The position numbers and the translations under genes are program-made. A DNA stretch of 64,000 nucleotides from contig CAJUJF010000003.1 of NCBI GenBank assembly GCA_910586825.1, positions 70,918 to 134,917 on the forward strand, in the 5' to 3' direction. The stretch is from an uncultured Christensenellaceae bacterium. GTDB lineage: Bacteria > Bacillota > Clostridia > Christensenellales > Borkfalkiaceae. The notes below the pieces were generated by a model, which searched no databases, was not told the origin of the DNA, and worked only from the letters and a program-made list of their open reading frames with translations. Positions 8,124-16,623 of this stretch are shown here, piece after piece; within the stretch, counting starts at the first letter, position 1, and each line of letters starts with the position of its first letter.

Positions 8124-9403
8124 CGCTTTCTCAAAGCTTTCGGGCAATGATTCTTTACCGTGCCGCCGACGCATTTCCCCAACCCGAGCGGAAACTCTTC
8201 CACCCCGACGACGCACCATCCGTCGGGGATTTTTGTTTCGAGCGTTTCTCCCCGCAGATACCGTTCCGACGCTTCGCGCGACAGCGATACGAACCGCGCG
8301 CAGTCGTCCCGCTTTAAACTCATGGCAAGCGCGTGCGCGGGCTTGAAAACCTTTCCGTCAAATTCGCCGAGTTCCGTTCCGAGCCGCAAGGTACGCACGT
8401 CGAGCGCGGGCATTCCCGCGGGCGTCAAATACATTCTGCCGTCCGCAAGCGTCGTGATCTCGCCGACGGGCGGACTGTTTAAAAAGCTCTCCGCAAACGC
8501 GGAAAACGCCCTGATCGCCTGCGCGTTCCGCCGCACGGGATAGGGCTTCGCCGTCCGCGTTTCCCCTTTCGTTTTGCAGAGCAACGCGCGGAAATGCCCT
8601 TCGCCCTTTTCTTCGTGGGGATACGATTTGTGCGCCGATATCCGTTCGAATTCCGGATGCGCTTTCAAAAACTCTTCGATCTGCGTTTCGTCCTCTTCTT
8701 CCGCGAACGTGCACGTGGAATAGATCAGCCTCCCGCCCGCGCAGAGCATTTCCGCGGCGTGTCCGAGGATCTCCCGCTGGCGGGCGGCGCAAAGTTTCAC
8801 GTTTTGCGGACTCCAATGCGGGATCGCGGCGGGTTCTTTTTTGAACATGCCTTCGCCCGAACAAGGCGCGTCCACCAGCACCGTATCGAAATATGCGGGA
8901 AAGCGTGCCGCAAGCTGCGCGGGCGTCGCGCTGACGACGGCGCAATTTTTGATCCCCATGCGCTCTACGTTCTGCGAAAGGATTTTCGCGCGGCCGCCGT
9001 CGATCTCGTTAGAGATCAGGATCCCCTCCCCGTTCATCTGTGCGGCGACCGAGGTCGTCTTGCCTCCGGGCGCGGCGCAGAGGTCCAGCACGCGCGCCTT
9101 TTTGCACGAAGCCGCGTATTCGTTCACCGACATTGCCGAAGGTTCTTGCAGATAGTAAAGCCCCGCGAAATGATAGGGATCGGATCCCGCTTTTTCTTCG
9201 CCGACGTAAAAGCCGAGCGGTTCCCGGTCGATCCGCGCTCCGAGCGGGAAAGGCGCGCGCCGCGCAAATTCTTCCGCGCCGATTTTGAGCGCGTTCACCC
9301 GCAGTCCGCGGCAGGGCGGCGTTTCGTAAGAGCGCAAAAAGGCGGGGAAATCCGTTCCCAGCCTTTCTTTCATGCGATTCAAAAATTCTTCGGGCAAATT
9401 CAT
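8120..9403 (-). CDS. RsmF/RsmB-type rRNA (cytosine-C5) methyltransferase
   Basis: NOL1/NOP2/Sun family SAM-dependent m5C methyltransferase, 427 aa. Seen: SAM motif LDLCAAPGGKTT near residue 107, DAPCSGEGMF near 178 (one catalytic Cys) and the STCTF motif near 230 (the second Cys), plus a C-terminal PUA-like extension as in RsmF. The target is probably 16S rRNA; the position is not known. The start at 9403 overlaps the exonuclease stop (ATGA, 9403-9400), so it is translationally coupled. It converges on pnuC with 4 bases of 3' overlap. Confidence 0.92.
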   Translation of the reverse strand: MNLPEEFLNRMKERLGTDFPAFLRSYETPPCRGLRVNALKIGAEEFARRAPFPLGARIDREPLGFYVGEEKAGSDPYHFAGLYYLQEPSAMSVNEYAASCKKARVLDLCAAPGGKTTSVAAQMNGEGILISNEIDGGRAKILSQNVERMGIKNCAVVSATPAQLAARFPAYFDTVLVDAPCSGEGMFKKEPAAIPHWSPQNVKLCAARQREILGHAAEMLCAGGRLIYSTCTFAEEEDETQIEEFLKAHPEFERISAHKSYPHEEKGEGHFRALLCKTKGETRTAKPYPVRRNAQAIRAFSAFAESFLNSPPVGEITTLADGRMYLTPAGMPALDVRTLRLGTELGEFDGKVFKPAHALAMSLKRDDCARFVSLSREASERYLRGETLETKIPDGWCVVGVEEFPLGLGKCVGGTVKNHCPKALRKR

Positions 9404-10359
9404 AAGTTCCCCAATGCGGTTTCGAAACGTTCGAGCGGGATAAACGCCGCCCCGCCGTTTTCCACGGCGTTGCGGTACCGCTCTCCTCCGCGGGCGCGCG
9501 CGATATATACGTCGCACTCCGCGGGATGCGACGTATACTTTCCGCCGGAAGCGAAGATCGCCGCCGCCAATCTGACGGAAACCGAAACGTCGTCCTCCAC
9601 GTCTTTGGCAAAACAGAAGAGTTTTCCGTTCAGTTCGCCGTTCTTGTTCCTGCGGTGCATGTGTTTGTTGACGTAACGGTAAAATTCCACGTGCGCTTTG
9701 GCGCGCTGTTCCCGCTCCGCGTCGCGGTCCGCGAGATACTTGCGGTGCGGCAGGGAATCGCTCTGACTGATCTTATAATCGGCGATCTTTCCCGCCGTCA
9801 CGCCGTAACGGGCGACGATGTCCTCGACGCTCAGCCCCTCCCGCTCGCACAGCGCGCGGCAGACCATCATGGTGGCGTAAGCGTCGTCCACGGCGCGGTG
9901 CGGCGTGAATTCCACGCCGAGCGCTTCCGCCATCGCGCCCAAGCCGAACTGACGGTTGAAGTCGTTGACCGCGTTCATGTACAAAAACTGCGTGTCGAGA
10001 AAAGAAAAACGGAAAGACGGCAGTTTATACCGCTTCGTTTCCAGATTCAGATAGTTCACGTCATTGATCGTGGCGTGTCCGAACACGAGCGCGTCCCGCG
10101 CTTCCAACAGCGCGCGGATCCTGCCGTATTCCGCGCGGAACACGGGATACTTTTTAAAGTCCTCGTACTCGTAGGGAAGCACCAAGCCTTCTTTGCCCTT
10201 GCGGTCGGTCAAATGAAATTTTCCCTTGGGATTGATGAGAATATCTTCGCGCGCCTGCACGTTGAACCGTTCGTCAGTCACGACGTATCCGAACGCGCAG
10301 ATCTTGGCGACGCTTTTATAGACGCACGCACATTCGATGTCGAAAAAGACGTACCTCAT
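9400..10359 (-). CDS. DEDDh 3'-5' exonuclease with C-terminal BRCT-like domain
   Basis: A 319-aa protein. Residues 1-190 are a DnaQ-type exonuclease: FFDIECA (metal ligands D7 and E9), a second motif in GHATINDVNYL, and HRAVDDAYAT carrying the DEDDh His and Asp. The last ~75 residues (LFCFAKDV, then LAAAIFASGGKYTS and the AVENGGAAFIPLERF end) look like a BRCT domain as in DNA ligase, which binds DNA ends or partners. A role in repair or RNA/DNA processing is inferred. Coupled by 4-base overlaps to serS upstream and the methyltransferase downstream. Confidence 0.82.
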   Translation of the reverse strand: MRYVFFDIECACVYKSVAKICAFGYVVTDERFNVQAREDILINPKGKFHLTDRKGKEGLVLPYEYEDFKKYPVFRAEYGRIRALLEARDALVFGHATINDVNYLNLETKRYKLPSFRFSFLDTQFLYMNAVNDFNRQFGLGAMAEALGVEFTPHRAVDDAYATMMVCRALCEREGLSVEDIVARYGVTAGKIADYKISQSDSLPHRKYLADRDAEREQRAKAHVEFYRYVNKHMHRRNKNGELNGKLFCFAKDVEDDVSVSVRLAAAIFASGGKYTSHPAECDVYIARARGGERYRNAVENGGAAFIPLERFETALGNL

Positions 10360-11645
10360 GCGTTCTTGACGGAAATCTCCGTAATCCCGCCCATATACGG
10401 CCGCAACGCCTCCGGAATCTCTACGCTTCCGTCCGCGCGGAGATGGTTTTCGAGAAACGCGATAAGCATGCGCGGCGGCGCGACGACGGTGTTGTTGAGG
10501 GTATGCGCGTACGCGTTGCCCTTTTCCGTCTTATAGCGGATCCCGAGCCTGCGCGCCTGCGCGTCGGTCAGATTGGAACAGGAACCGACCTCGAAATATT
10601 TTTTCTGACGGGGACTCCACGCCTCCACGTCCACGCTGCGGTATTTCAGATCGGCAAGATCGCCCGAACAGCATTCGAGCGTGCGCACGGGAATCCCCAG
10701 CGAAACGAACAGTTCCACCGTGTAATTCCACATTTTTTCGTACCACGCCTCGCTGTCCTCCGGCTTGCAGACGACGATCATCTCCTGCTTTTCGAATTGG
10801 TGGATCCGATAGATGCCGCGTTCCTCGATGCCGTGCGCGCCCTTTTCCTTGCGGAAACAGGGAGAATAACTCGTCAGCGTGAGCGGGAGCTTGTCCCCGT
10901 CGATCACCGTGTTCATGAATCTTCCGATCATGGAGTGCTCGCTCGTACCGATCAGATACAGATCTTCGCCCTCGATCTTGTACATCATGCCGTCCATTTC
11001 CTCGAAGCTCATCACGCCCGAAACGACGGAAGAGCGGATCATGAACGGCGGAATGCAATAGGTAAATCCCTTCGCGATCATAAAATCGCGCGCGTAACTC
11101 AGCACGGCGGAATGCAACCGCGCAACGTCGCCCGTCAGATAGTAAAACCCCTGTCCGCTGGTCCTTCTCGCGCTGTCGATGTCGATCCCGTCCAATTTTT
11201 CGAGAATATCGAGGTGGTACGGCACTTCGAAGTCGGGGACGTTCGGTTCCAGATAGCGCTTCCGCTCCACGTTTTCGGAATCGTCTCTGCCGATCGGCGT
11301 TTGTTTGGAAATGATATTGGGGATCCGCATCATCGCCTGCGTAAGCCGCTCCTGCACCGACTGCGTCTCCTCTTCGATCTCCGTAAGCCGTTGCGCGCCG
11401 GCGCTCACCTGCGCTTTCACGGCGTTCGCCTCTTCCGTCTTCTTCTCCTTCATCAGCATGCCGACCTGTTTGGAAAGCGCGTTGCGGGAGGCGCGAAGAG
11501 CGTCCCCCTCCGTCTGCAACGCGCGCTTTTGCGCGTCCAGCGCGAGCGCTTCGTCCACAAGCGGTAATTTATTATCCTGAAATTTTTTCCTGATGTTTTC
11601 CCGAACAAGATCGGGATTGCCGCGAAGCAACGCGATATCGATCAT
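10356..11645 (-). CDS. serS: Serine--tRNA ligase
   Basis: Class II aminoacyl-tRNA synthetase charging tRNA-Ser (and tRNA-Sec), 429 aa, full length. The N-terminal coiled-coil arm spans about residues 30-110; catalytic motif 2 appears as PCFRKEKGAHG and motif 3 as NNTVVAPPRMLIAFLE. The start at 11645 (MIDIALLRGNPDLVREN) matches the family start. First gene of the serS-exonuclease-rRNA methyltransferase operon. No T-box leader is present: the promoter at 11676-11704 leaves a leader of only about 25 nt. Confidence 0.96.
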   Translation of the reverse strand: MIDIALLRGNPDLVRENIRKKFQDNKLPLVDEALALDAQKRALQTEGDALRASRNALSKQVGMLMKEKKTEEANAVKAQVSAGAQRLTEIEEETQSVQERLTQAMMRIPNIISKQTPIGRDDSENVERKRYLEPNVPDFEVPYHLDILEKLDGIDIDSARRTSGQGFYYLTGDVARLHSAVLSYARDFMIAKGFTYCIPPFMIRSSVVSGVMSFEEMDGMMYKIEGEDLYLIGTSEHSMIGRFMNTVIDGDKLPLTLTSYSPCFRKEKGAHGIEERGIYRIHQFEKQEMIVVCKPEDSEAWYEKMWNYTVELFVSLGIPVRTLECCSGDLADLKYRSVDVEAWSPRQKKYFEVGSCSNLTDAQARRLGIRYKTEKGNAYAHTLNNTVVAPPRMLIAFLENHLRADGSVEIPEALRPYMGGITEISVKNA

Positions 11646-11675
11646 AACTGCGACCCTTTTGTTATTTTTCTTCTC

Positions 11676-11704
11676 ATTATACAACTTTTTCCGCTTGATT
11701 GCAA
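11676..11704 (-). promoter_or_regulatory. Sigma-A promoter of the serS operon
   Basis: Minus strand: TTGCAA (11704-11699), 17-bp spacer, TATAAT (11681-11676). Confidence 0.75.
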
Positions 11705-11711
11705 GTTTTTA

Positions 11712-11747
11712 CGAAATATTCCGCACCCTGCGATGGGGAATATTTCG
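11712..11747. repeat. Perfect 11-bp inverted repeat between divergent serS and P-type ATPase promoters
   Basis: CGAAATATTCC at 11712-11722 is exactly complementary to GGAATATTTCG at 11737-11747, with 14 bases between. It sits just upstream of both -35 boxes (serS 11699-11704; ATPase 11765-11770). There is no T-run, so an operator is more likely than a terminator. Confidence 0.6.
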
Positions 11748-11764
11748 CAACCGACGCAATTTTT

Positions 11765-11793
11765 TTGACTTTTGTCCGAACGCGGTGTATAAT
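11765..11793 (+). promoter_or_regulatory. Sigma-A promoter of the P-type ATPase gene
   Basis: TTGACT (11765-11770), 17-bp spacer, TATAAT (11788-11793). Leader about 25 nt to the ATG at 11825. Confidence 0.8.
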
Positions 11794-11824
11794 ATGGAAT
11801 GAGAATACGATACGGCGGTGCTTC

Positions 11825-14470
11825 ATGGTAAGATCGAAAAAGCAGAAAACGCAGACGGAACTTGCCGCGGAAGACGCGGCGGTTCTTTCCGAGCAACCCG
11901 AAGAAGAGCCTGAAAACAGGAGCTTCGCTTCGCGCGTTCTCGAAGGCGGAAGCGCAAGCGAAAATAAAACAAAACGCAAAAAACTGATGAAGCAGTTTAA
12001 AAAGGCGAAACATATCCCCTCCGAAGGCGAGGTGGAGCGGTTTACGCCCGACCTTGACGCGGGGCTTTCCGAAGAACAGGTCGAAACCCGCTTCAATCAG
12101 TTCCTCTTTAACGACGTCAATAAAAAATACAGCAAGTCCTACGCGAGCATCTTCCTCGGAAACATCTGCACGTTCTTCAACTTGCTCTGTCTCGCCGTCG
12201 CCGGCGCGCTCGTTTACGCGCAGGCGAGCATTTCGCAGTTCCTGTTCGTGGCGATCTTCGGCGCGAACCTGGTCATCGGGATCTTACAGGAAATTCTGGC
12301 AAAACGGCAGATCGATAAATTATCCGTTCTGATCTCGGCAACGGCAAAGGTCATGCGCGGCGGCGTAAAACAGGAAATTCCCGTACGTGAAATTCTGGTA
12401 GACGACGTCGTTCTGCTCGAAGCGGGACAGCAGGTCCCCGCCGACTGCAAACTTGCCGACGGCGTCGTGGAAGTGAACGAATCCCTCTTGACGGGCGAAT
12501 CCGTTCCCATCAAAAAAGCGGAAGGCGAAACGCTGTACGCCGGTTCTTTCATTGCCAGCGGCGCATGCCGCGTGCGGGTGGATAAAGTCGGCAAAGCGAC
12601 CTATCTGAACAGCCTGACCTCCAAAGCGAAAAAGTACAAAAAACCGCGTTCGGAGATCATGAACTCCATTCGCCTGTTTATCCGCGTGATCGCGTGTCTG
12701 ATCCCGCTCATCGCCGCAGGCATGTTCTGGATCAACTTCGGCGCCGTGGATAAGGATATCTCCGAAGCCATTCAGCTGACGGGTGCGGTCGTGATCGGCA
12801 TGATCCCTTCGGGACTGTTGCTTTTGACGTCGCTCGCCATGGCGTTGGGCGTGAGACGGCTTGCAAAAAAACAGACCCTCGTACAGGATCTGTATTCCCT
12901 CGAAATGCTTGCACGGGTCAACGTGCTTTGTCTTGACAAAACGGGAACGATCACCGACGGCAGAATGACGGTGAACGACTGCATGATTTTGAACAGTTAT
13001 TCCGATCATTCGCTCGACGAGATCATGGGCAGTATGCTCTCGGCGCTCGACGACAACAACCAAACTTCGATCGCGCTCTATAACCGTTTCGGACATTCCG
13101 GCGCCATGCAACCCTCCGCGATCATTCCGTTTTCCAGCAAACGAAAACTCTCCGCCGTGTCCTTCGGCGAACAGGGGACCTATGCGATGGGCGCGCCGGA
13201 ATTCGTCCTTCGGCCCATGCCGCCGAAGATCGAAAAGATCGTCAAACAATACGCGCAGTCGGGACTGCGGGTGCTCATGCTCGCCTATTCGCCCAATCAG
13301 ATCACCGGCGGCAGACTTCCCTCTCTGTTCCGTCCCGCCGCGATCATCACGCTGGCGGACAATATCCGCAGCGACGCGATCGAGACGATCAAATGGTTCC
13401 GCGAAAACGAAGTCGAAATCAAAATCATTTCGGGCGACAACCCCATTACGGTTGCCGAAGTCGCCCGCCGCGTGGGCGTGAAGCATGCGGGACAGTACAT
13501 TTCTCTCGACGGACTGACCGACATCGAAGTGGAAAACGTGGCAAGCCAATATACGGTCTTCGGACGCGTCACCCCCGAACAGAAGGCGATCCTCGTGCGG
13601 GCGATCAAAAAACAGGGCAACACCGTCGCCATGACGGGGGACGGCGTGAACGACATTCTCGCACTGAAAGAAGCGGACTGCGCCATTTCCGTCGCTTCGG
13701 GAAGCGAAGCCGCGCGCAACGTGTCCCACCTCGTATTGATGGACAACAATTTCCTCAACCTGCCCTCCGTCGTTTACGAGGGAAGACGGGTCATCAACAA
13801 CATCAAATCGAGCGCTTCGCTGTATATCATGAAGACGCTGTTTACGACCCTTCTGGCGGTGTTCTGCTTCACCGTCGGCTCGCAATACTTTTTCAAGACC
13901 AACAACATGTTGCTCTTCGAAACGCTCGTTGCGGCGGTGCCCTCGTTCGTCATCGCGTTACAGCCGAACGCCGACCGCGTAAAAGGGAAATTTACCCCGT
14001 ACGTGCTTTCGCGAAGTATTCCGGGGGCGTTCACCCTGATCCTGTGCGTGCTTGCCGTTTACGGCGGAATATACTTCCTGCCCGGAACTCCCGCGGGATT
14101 CGACCCCGTTACGGGAGAAGCGATCGCCGCGATCCCCGGAGAGCTGGGCGCGCTGCGCGTGGAACTCGCCGACGGCGTGGTTTCCATCAATCCGCTCATG
14201 TTGCTCGCCGTCACGTTCGGCGGACTCGTTATGCTCTACCGCGTATTGCAACCCTTCAACGTACTGCGTTCGCTCGTATACGTCTTTTCGGTAGGCGTGA
14301 GCATTCTCTTCCTCGCGGTCCCCGTTCTCGGGAATCTCGTTTACGACAACTGGGATCTCGTCGAGTTCTCGTTCACGCAAGTCCTTTACGTCGTGTGCAT
14401 CGTACTTGCGGCGTTCCCGATCTCGAACGCGCTCATGAAACTCTGCGATTTGATGAATCCATCCGAATAA
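11825..14470 (+). CDS. P-type cation-transporting ATPase (CtpE/HAD-type)
   Basis: An 881-aa membrane pump that uses ATP to move a cation. Actuator loop TGES at residues 223-226, phosphorylation motif DKTGTIT with D371, hinge TGDGVND at 604-610, and paired helices before 371 and after about 660. A charged N-terminal extension of ~80 residues precedes the pump core. There is no CPx metal motif, so heavy-metal pumps are unlikely; overall shape is like CtpE, a calcium-type ATPase, but the ion is not readable. The ribosome site (GGCGGTG) is weak. An 11-bp inverted repeat upstream suggests regulation. Confidence 0.9.
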   Translation: MVRSKKQKTQTELAAEDAAVLSEQPEEEPENRSFASRVLEGGSASENKTKRKKLMKQFKKAKHIPSEGEVERFTPDLDAGLSEEQVETRFNQFLFNDVNKKYSKSYASIFLGNICTFFNLLCLAVAGALVYAQASISQFLFVAIFGANLVIGILQEILAKRQIDKLSVLISATAKVMRGGVKQEIPVREILVDDVVLLEAGQQVPADCKLADGVVEVNESLLTGESVPIKKAEGETLYAGSFIASGACRVRVDKVGKATYLNSLTSKAKKYKKPRSEIMNSIRLFIRVIACLIPLIAAGMFWINFGAVDKDISEAIQLTGAVVIGMIPSGLLLLTSLAMALGVRRLAKKQTLVQDLYSLEMLARVNVLCLDKTGTITDGRMTVNDCMILNSYSDHSLDEIMGSMLSALDDNNQTSIALYNRFGHSGAMQPSAIIPFSSKRKLSAVSFGEQGTYAMGAPEFVLRPMPPKIEKIVKQYAQSGLRVLMLAYSPNQITGGRLPSLFRPAAIITLADNIRSDAIETIKWFRENEVEIKIISGDNPITVAEVARRVGVKHAGQYISLDGLTDIEVENVASQYTVFGRVTPEQKAILVRAIKKQGNTVAMTGDGVNDILALKEADCAISVASGSEAARNVSHLVLMDNNFLNLPSVVYEGRRVINNIKSSASLYIMKTLFTTLLAVFCFTVGSQYFFKTNNMLLFETLVAAVPSFVIALQPNADRVKGKFTPYVLSRSIPGAFTLILCVLAVYGGIYFLPGTPAGFDPVTGEAIAAIPGELGALRVELADGVVSINPLMLLAVTFGGLVMLYRVLQPFNVLRSLVYVFSVGVSILFLAVPVLGNLVYDNWDLVEFSFTQVLYVVCIVLAAFPISNALMKLCDLMNPSE

Positions 14471-14480
14471 CAAGGCAATC

Positions 14481-14514
14481 AAAAAGCGGCGGGCCGTATG
14501 CCCGCCGCTTTTTT
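14481..14514. terminator. Bidirectional terminator between the ATPase and nadA
   Basis: AAAAAGCGGCGGGC and GCCCGCCGCTTTTTT form a strong stem with a 5-base loop, with an A-run and a T-run on either side, so it works for both converging genes. Confidence 0.85.
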
Positions 14515-14527
14515 GATGAAGTTCGAT

Positions 14528-15442
14528 TCAGCCGCCCAATTCGATCATGCGGTCGATACATTTTTTTGCGGCAAGGCGCGTAGATTCCGCAAGCGCGATC
14601 TCTTCGCCCTCTCCCCGACAGCAATTCAGAACGTCCGTCAGCGTCGTCAGCTTCATGTCGCGGCAGAGAAAATCTTTGCTCAGCGGATAAAACCTCTTTT
14701 CGGGACACTCGTATTGGAGATGCTCGACGATCGCGTTTTCCGTTCCGACGATAAATTCTTTTGCATCGCTTTTCAAAGCATATTCTATGATCCCGCTCGT
14801 AGAGCCGACGTAATCCGCCGTCTCCGTCACCTCAAAACGGCATTCCGGATGCGCCAGAAACAATGCGGAGGGATGGGCGCGGCGAACGCGGTCAACGTCC
14901 TCTCTGCTCGCGCGCACGTGCGTCGGACAGCCGCCCCGCACGAAACGGAAGGTCTTTTCGGGGAGCTTATGCGCGACGTATCTGCCGAGATTGATATCCG
15001 GAATAAATAAAATTTCCCGTTGCGGAAGCGCTTTCAAGATCCGTTCCGCGGAAGAAGAGGTCACGCAAACGTCGCACAGCGTTTTCAACTCCGACGTCGT
15101 ATTGATATACGCCGCAACGGCCGCGTCCGGATACTCCGCTTTCAATTCGGAAAGCCGCGCCGGTTCGAGTTGCTCCGCCATCGGACAGCCCGCCGCGGCG
15201 TTGGCAAGGTATACCTTTTTTTCGGGAGACAAAATTTTGACGGTCTCCGCCATAAAGCGGACCCCGCACATGATCACGGTCTTTGCCCGCGTCTTCGTCG
15301 CGAGCACGGCGAGCGCATAGCTGTCGCCCGTAAAATCCGCGATCTCCGCGACCTCGCGCCGCTGATAAGAATGCGCGAGGATCACGATATCCTCTTCCCT
15401 TTTTCTGCGCAGGATCTCTTCCTGCATCTGCCGAATCGTCAT
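14528..15442 (-). CDS. nadA: Quinolinate synthase A
   Basis: A 304-aa [4Fe-4S] enzyme that condenses iminoaspartate with dihydroxyacetone phosphate to give quinolinate, the NAD precursor. Family blocks seen: ILAHSYQRREVAEIADF-like start, VIMCGVRFMAETVKIL with the first Cys ligand, CVTSSSAERIL and the C-terminal NCCRGEGEEI. The start at 15442 has AAGGA; the longer in-frame start at 15508 would sit upstream of the promoter -10. nadB and nadC are not beside it, unlike the usual nadABC operon. Confidence 0.94.
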   Translation of the reverse strand: MTIRQMQEEILRRKREEDIVILAHSYQRREVAEIADFTGDSYALAVLATKTRAKTVIMCGVRFMAETVKILSPEKKVYLANAAAGCPMAEQLEPARLSELKAEYPDAAVAAYINTTSELKTLCDVCVTSSSAERILKALPQREILFIPDINLGRYVAHKLPEKTFRFVRGGCPTHVRASREDVDRVRRAHPSALFLAHPECRFEVTETADYVGSTSGIIEYALKSDAKEFIVGTENAIVEHLQYECPEKRFYPLSKDFLCRDMKLTTLTDVLNCCRGEGEEIALAESTRLAAKKCIDRMIELGG

Positions 15443-15452
15443 ACGTTTCCTT

Positions 15453-15479
15453 AAAAAAGAAGGGCGAACGCCCCTCTTC
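15453..15479 (-). promoter_or_regulatory. Terminator-like hairpin in the nadA leader
   Basis: On the minus strand GAAGAGGGGC pairs with GCCCTTC (two-base bulge) and is followed by six T, directly before the AAGGA ribosome site. It lies within the ~45-nt leader and may attenuate nadA. Confidence 0.5.
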
Positions 15480-15493
15480 GTAAAATCCCTTTT

Positions 15494-15522
15494 ATTATAC
15501 CGCGCCAAGCCGACTTTGTCAA
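15494..15522 (-). promoter_or_regulatory. Consensus sigma-A promoter of nadA
   Basis: Minus strand: TTGACA (15522-15517), 17-bp spacer, TATAAT (15499-15494), a perfect consensus at both boxes. Confidence 0.85.
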
Positions 15523-15543
15523 CGGAATCGTCGCGGCGCGCGT

Positions 15544-16623
15544 TTACGCCGAATAGAATTTATAAAACGACGCGTAATCGGAAATCCCGTAGTCGGAAAA
15601 GCGGAACCGCTGATCCGTTCCCGCCCGCCGCATATACCAATCGAGCACCTCGTGCATATTGGGCGACGGCACCCCCGCCAATTCCGCGATATCGCACAGG
15701 ATCGTGAGCCCGTAAGCGAAATCGGAAACGAAATAACGGGAAGAAAAATCGGGACGGAATCCCCCGTCGCAGGCGACCGCGGGCGTCGTCAGTCCGCGGA
15801 AACCGCGGATACTGCGGATTTTCTCTGTGAGCGCGCGCGGGGTGTCGCTTTCGTAGTGTTCTTTCAAAGAACGTACGTAAGACAAATCGAAGTCCGTCAT
15901 CGCGCGGCAGACGCGTTGCAGTTCGTCGTCGCACCGAAAGAGGATTTCCGATGCGGCGTCGTCCCATTCCTCATAAAACAGCGGCATGTACGGATCGATT
16001 TTGTCCGGAGAATCGCCGCCGAACAGCGAATACAGCCGCGTCGTGTGCAAAATCGGATTGGAAGGCACCATCGTCACGTTCAGATAGTTCGGCAACGGAT
16101 CGCACGGGATCCCGAACAGCCCGCCGACGATTTCACAGCCCTCTTTCACGTCCGCGTGCGGCAAAGCGGCAACGAACATGCGGCTTCGGTACCCTTCGGC
16201 GCACACGCGTTTCCCCGTCTCTGCGACCCGCGCGACGGAAGGCACCCGTTGCAGTCCGTAAAGAGTACAGCCTTTTTCCGTCGCTTTGCGGAACACGCAC
16301 TCCATGCCGCCGGTACCGGGGACGAAAAACAGCTTCGTTCCCGATTCGAGACGGGGCAGAATTTCCCGCGCCGTCTTCTCCGCCAAAAACGCGGGCGTCG
16401 TGACGAACACCGCCTCCGCGCCCGAAAACGCACGCGCGGGATCACCCGTCGCAGAGCGGATCCTTCCCCGCACGCGGAGATTCCCTTCGCGGTCCGTCAC
16501 TTCGAGCGTGTCCGAAAAAGCTTCCGCTTTGGCGGTATATACGGTGACGTCGTGTCCGTTCGCCGCGCCGTGCGCGGCAAACTGCGTTCCGACGTTTCCG
16601 CCGCCGACCACCGTCATCTTCAT
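15544..16623 (-). CDS. NAD/NADP octopine/nopaline-type (opine) dehydrogenase
   Basis: A 359-aa oxidoreductase. Residues 1-~180 are a Rossmann domain starting VVGGGNVGTQFAAHGAANGHDV (GGGNVG at 7-12). The second half is the helical opine dehydrogenase domain, with YLNVTMVPSNPILHTTRLY carrying the family's NxxxH catalytic region. Such enzymes reductively join an amino acid to a 2-oxo acid. Its start overlaps the stop of the nucleotidyltransferase-aminotransferase fusion (ATGA, 16623-16620), so the two very probably act in one pathway. The product is unknown. Confidence 0.87.
   Translation of the reverse strand: MKMTVVGGGNVGTQFAAHGAANGHDVTVYTAKAEAFSDTLEVTDREGNLRVRGRIRSATGDPARAFSGAEAVFVTTPAFLAEKTAREILPRLESGTKLFFVPGTGGMECVFRKATEKGCTLYGLQRVPSVARVAETGKRVCAEGYRSRMFVAALPHADVKEGCEIVGGLFGIPCDPLPNYLNVTMVPSNPILHTTRLYSLFGGDSPDKIDPYMPLFYEEWDDAASEILFRCDDELQRVCRAMTDFDLSYVRSLKEHYESDTPRALTEKIRSIRGFRGLTTPAVACDGGFRPDFSSRYFVSDFAYGLTILCDIAELAGVPSPNMHEVLDWYMRRAGTDQRFRFSDYGISDYASFYKFYSA

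Noticed and set aside
11646..11824. T-box leader for serS, alaS or cysS
   Set aside because: The serS promoter leaves only ~25 nt of leader, and cysS and alaS follow upstream genes within the operon, leaving no room for the specifier loop and antiterminator.
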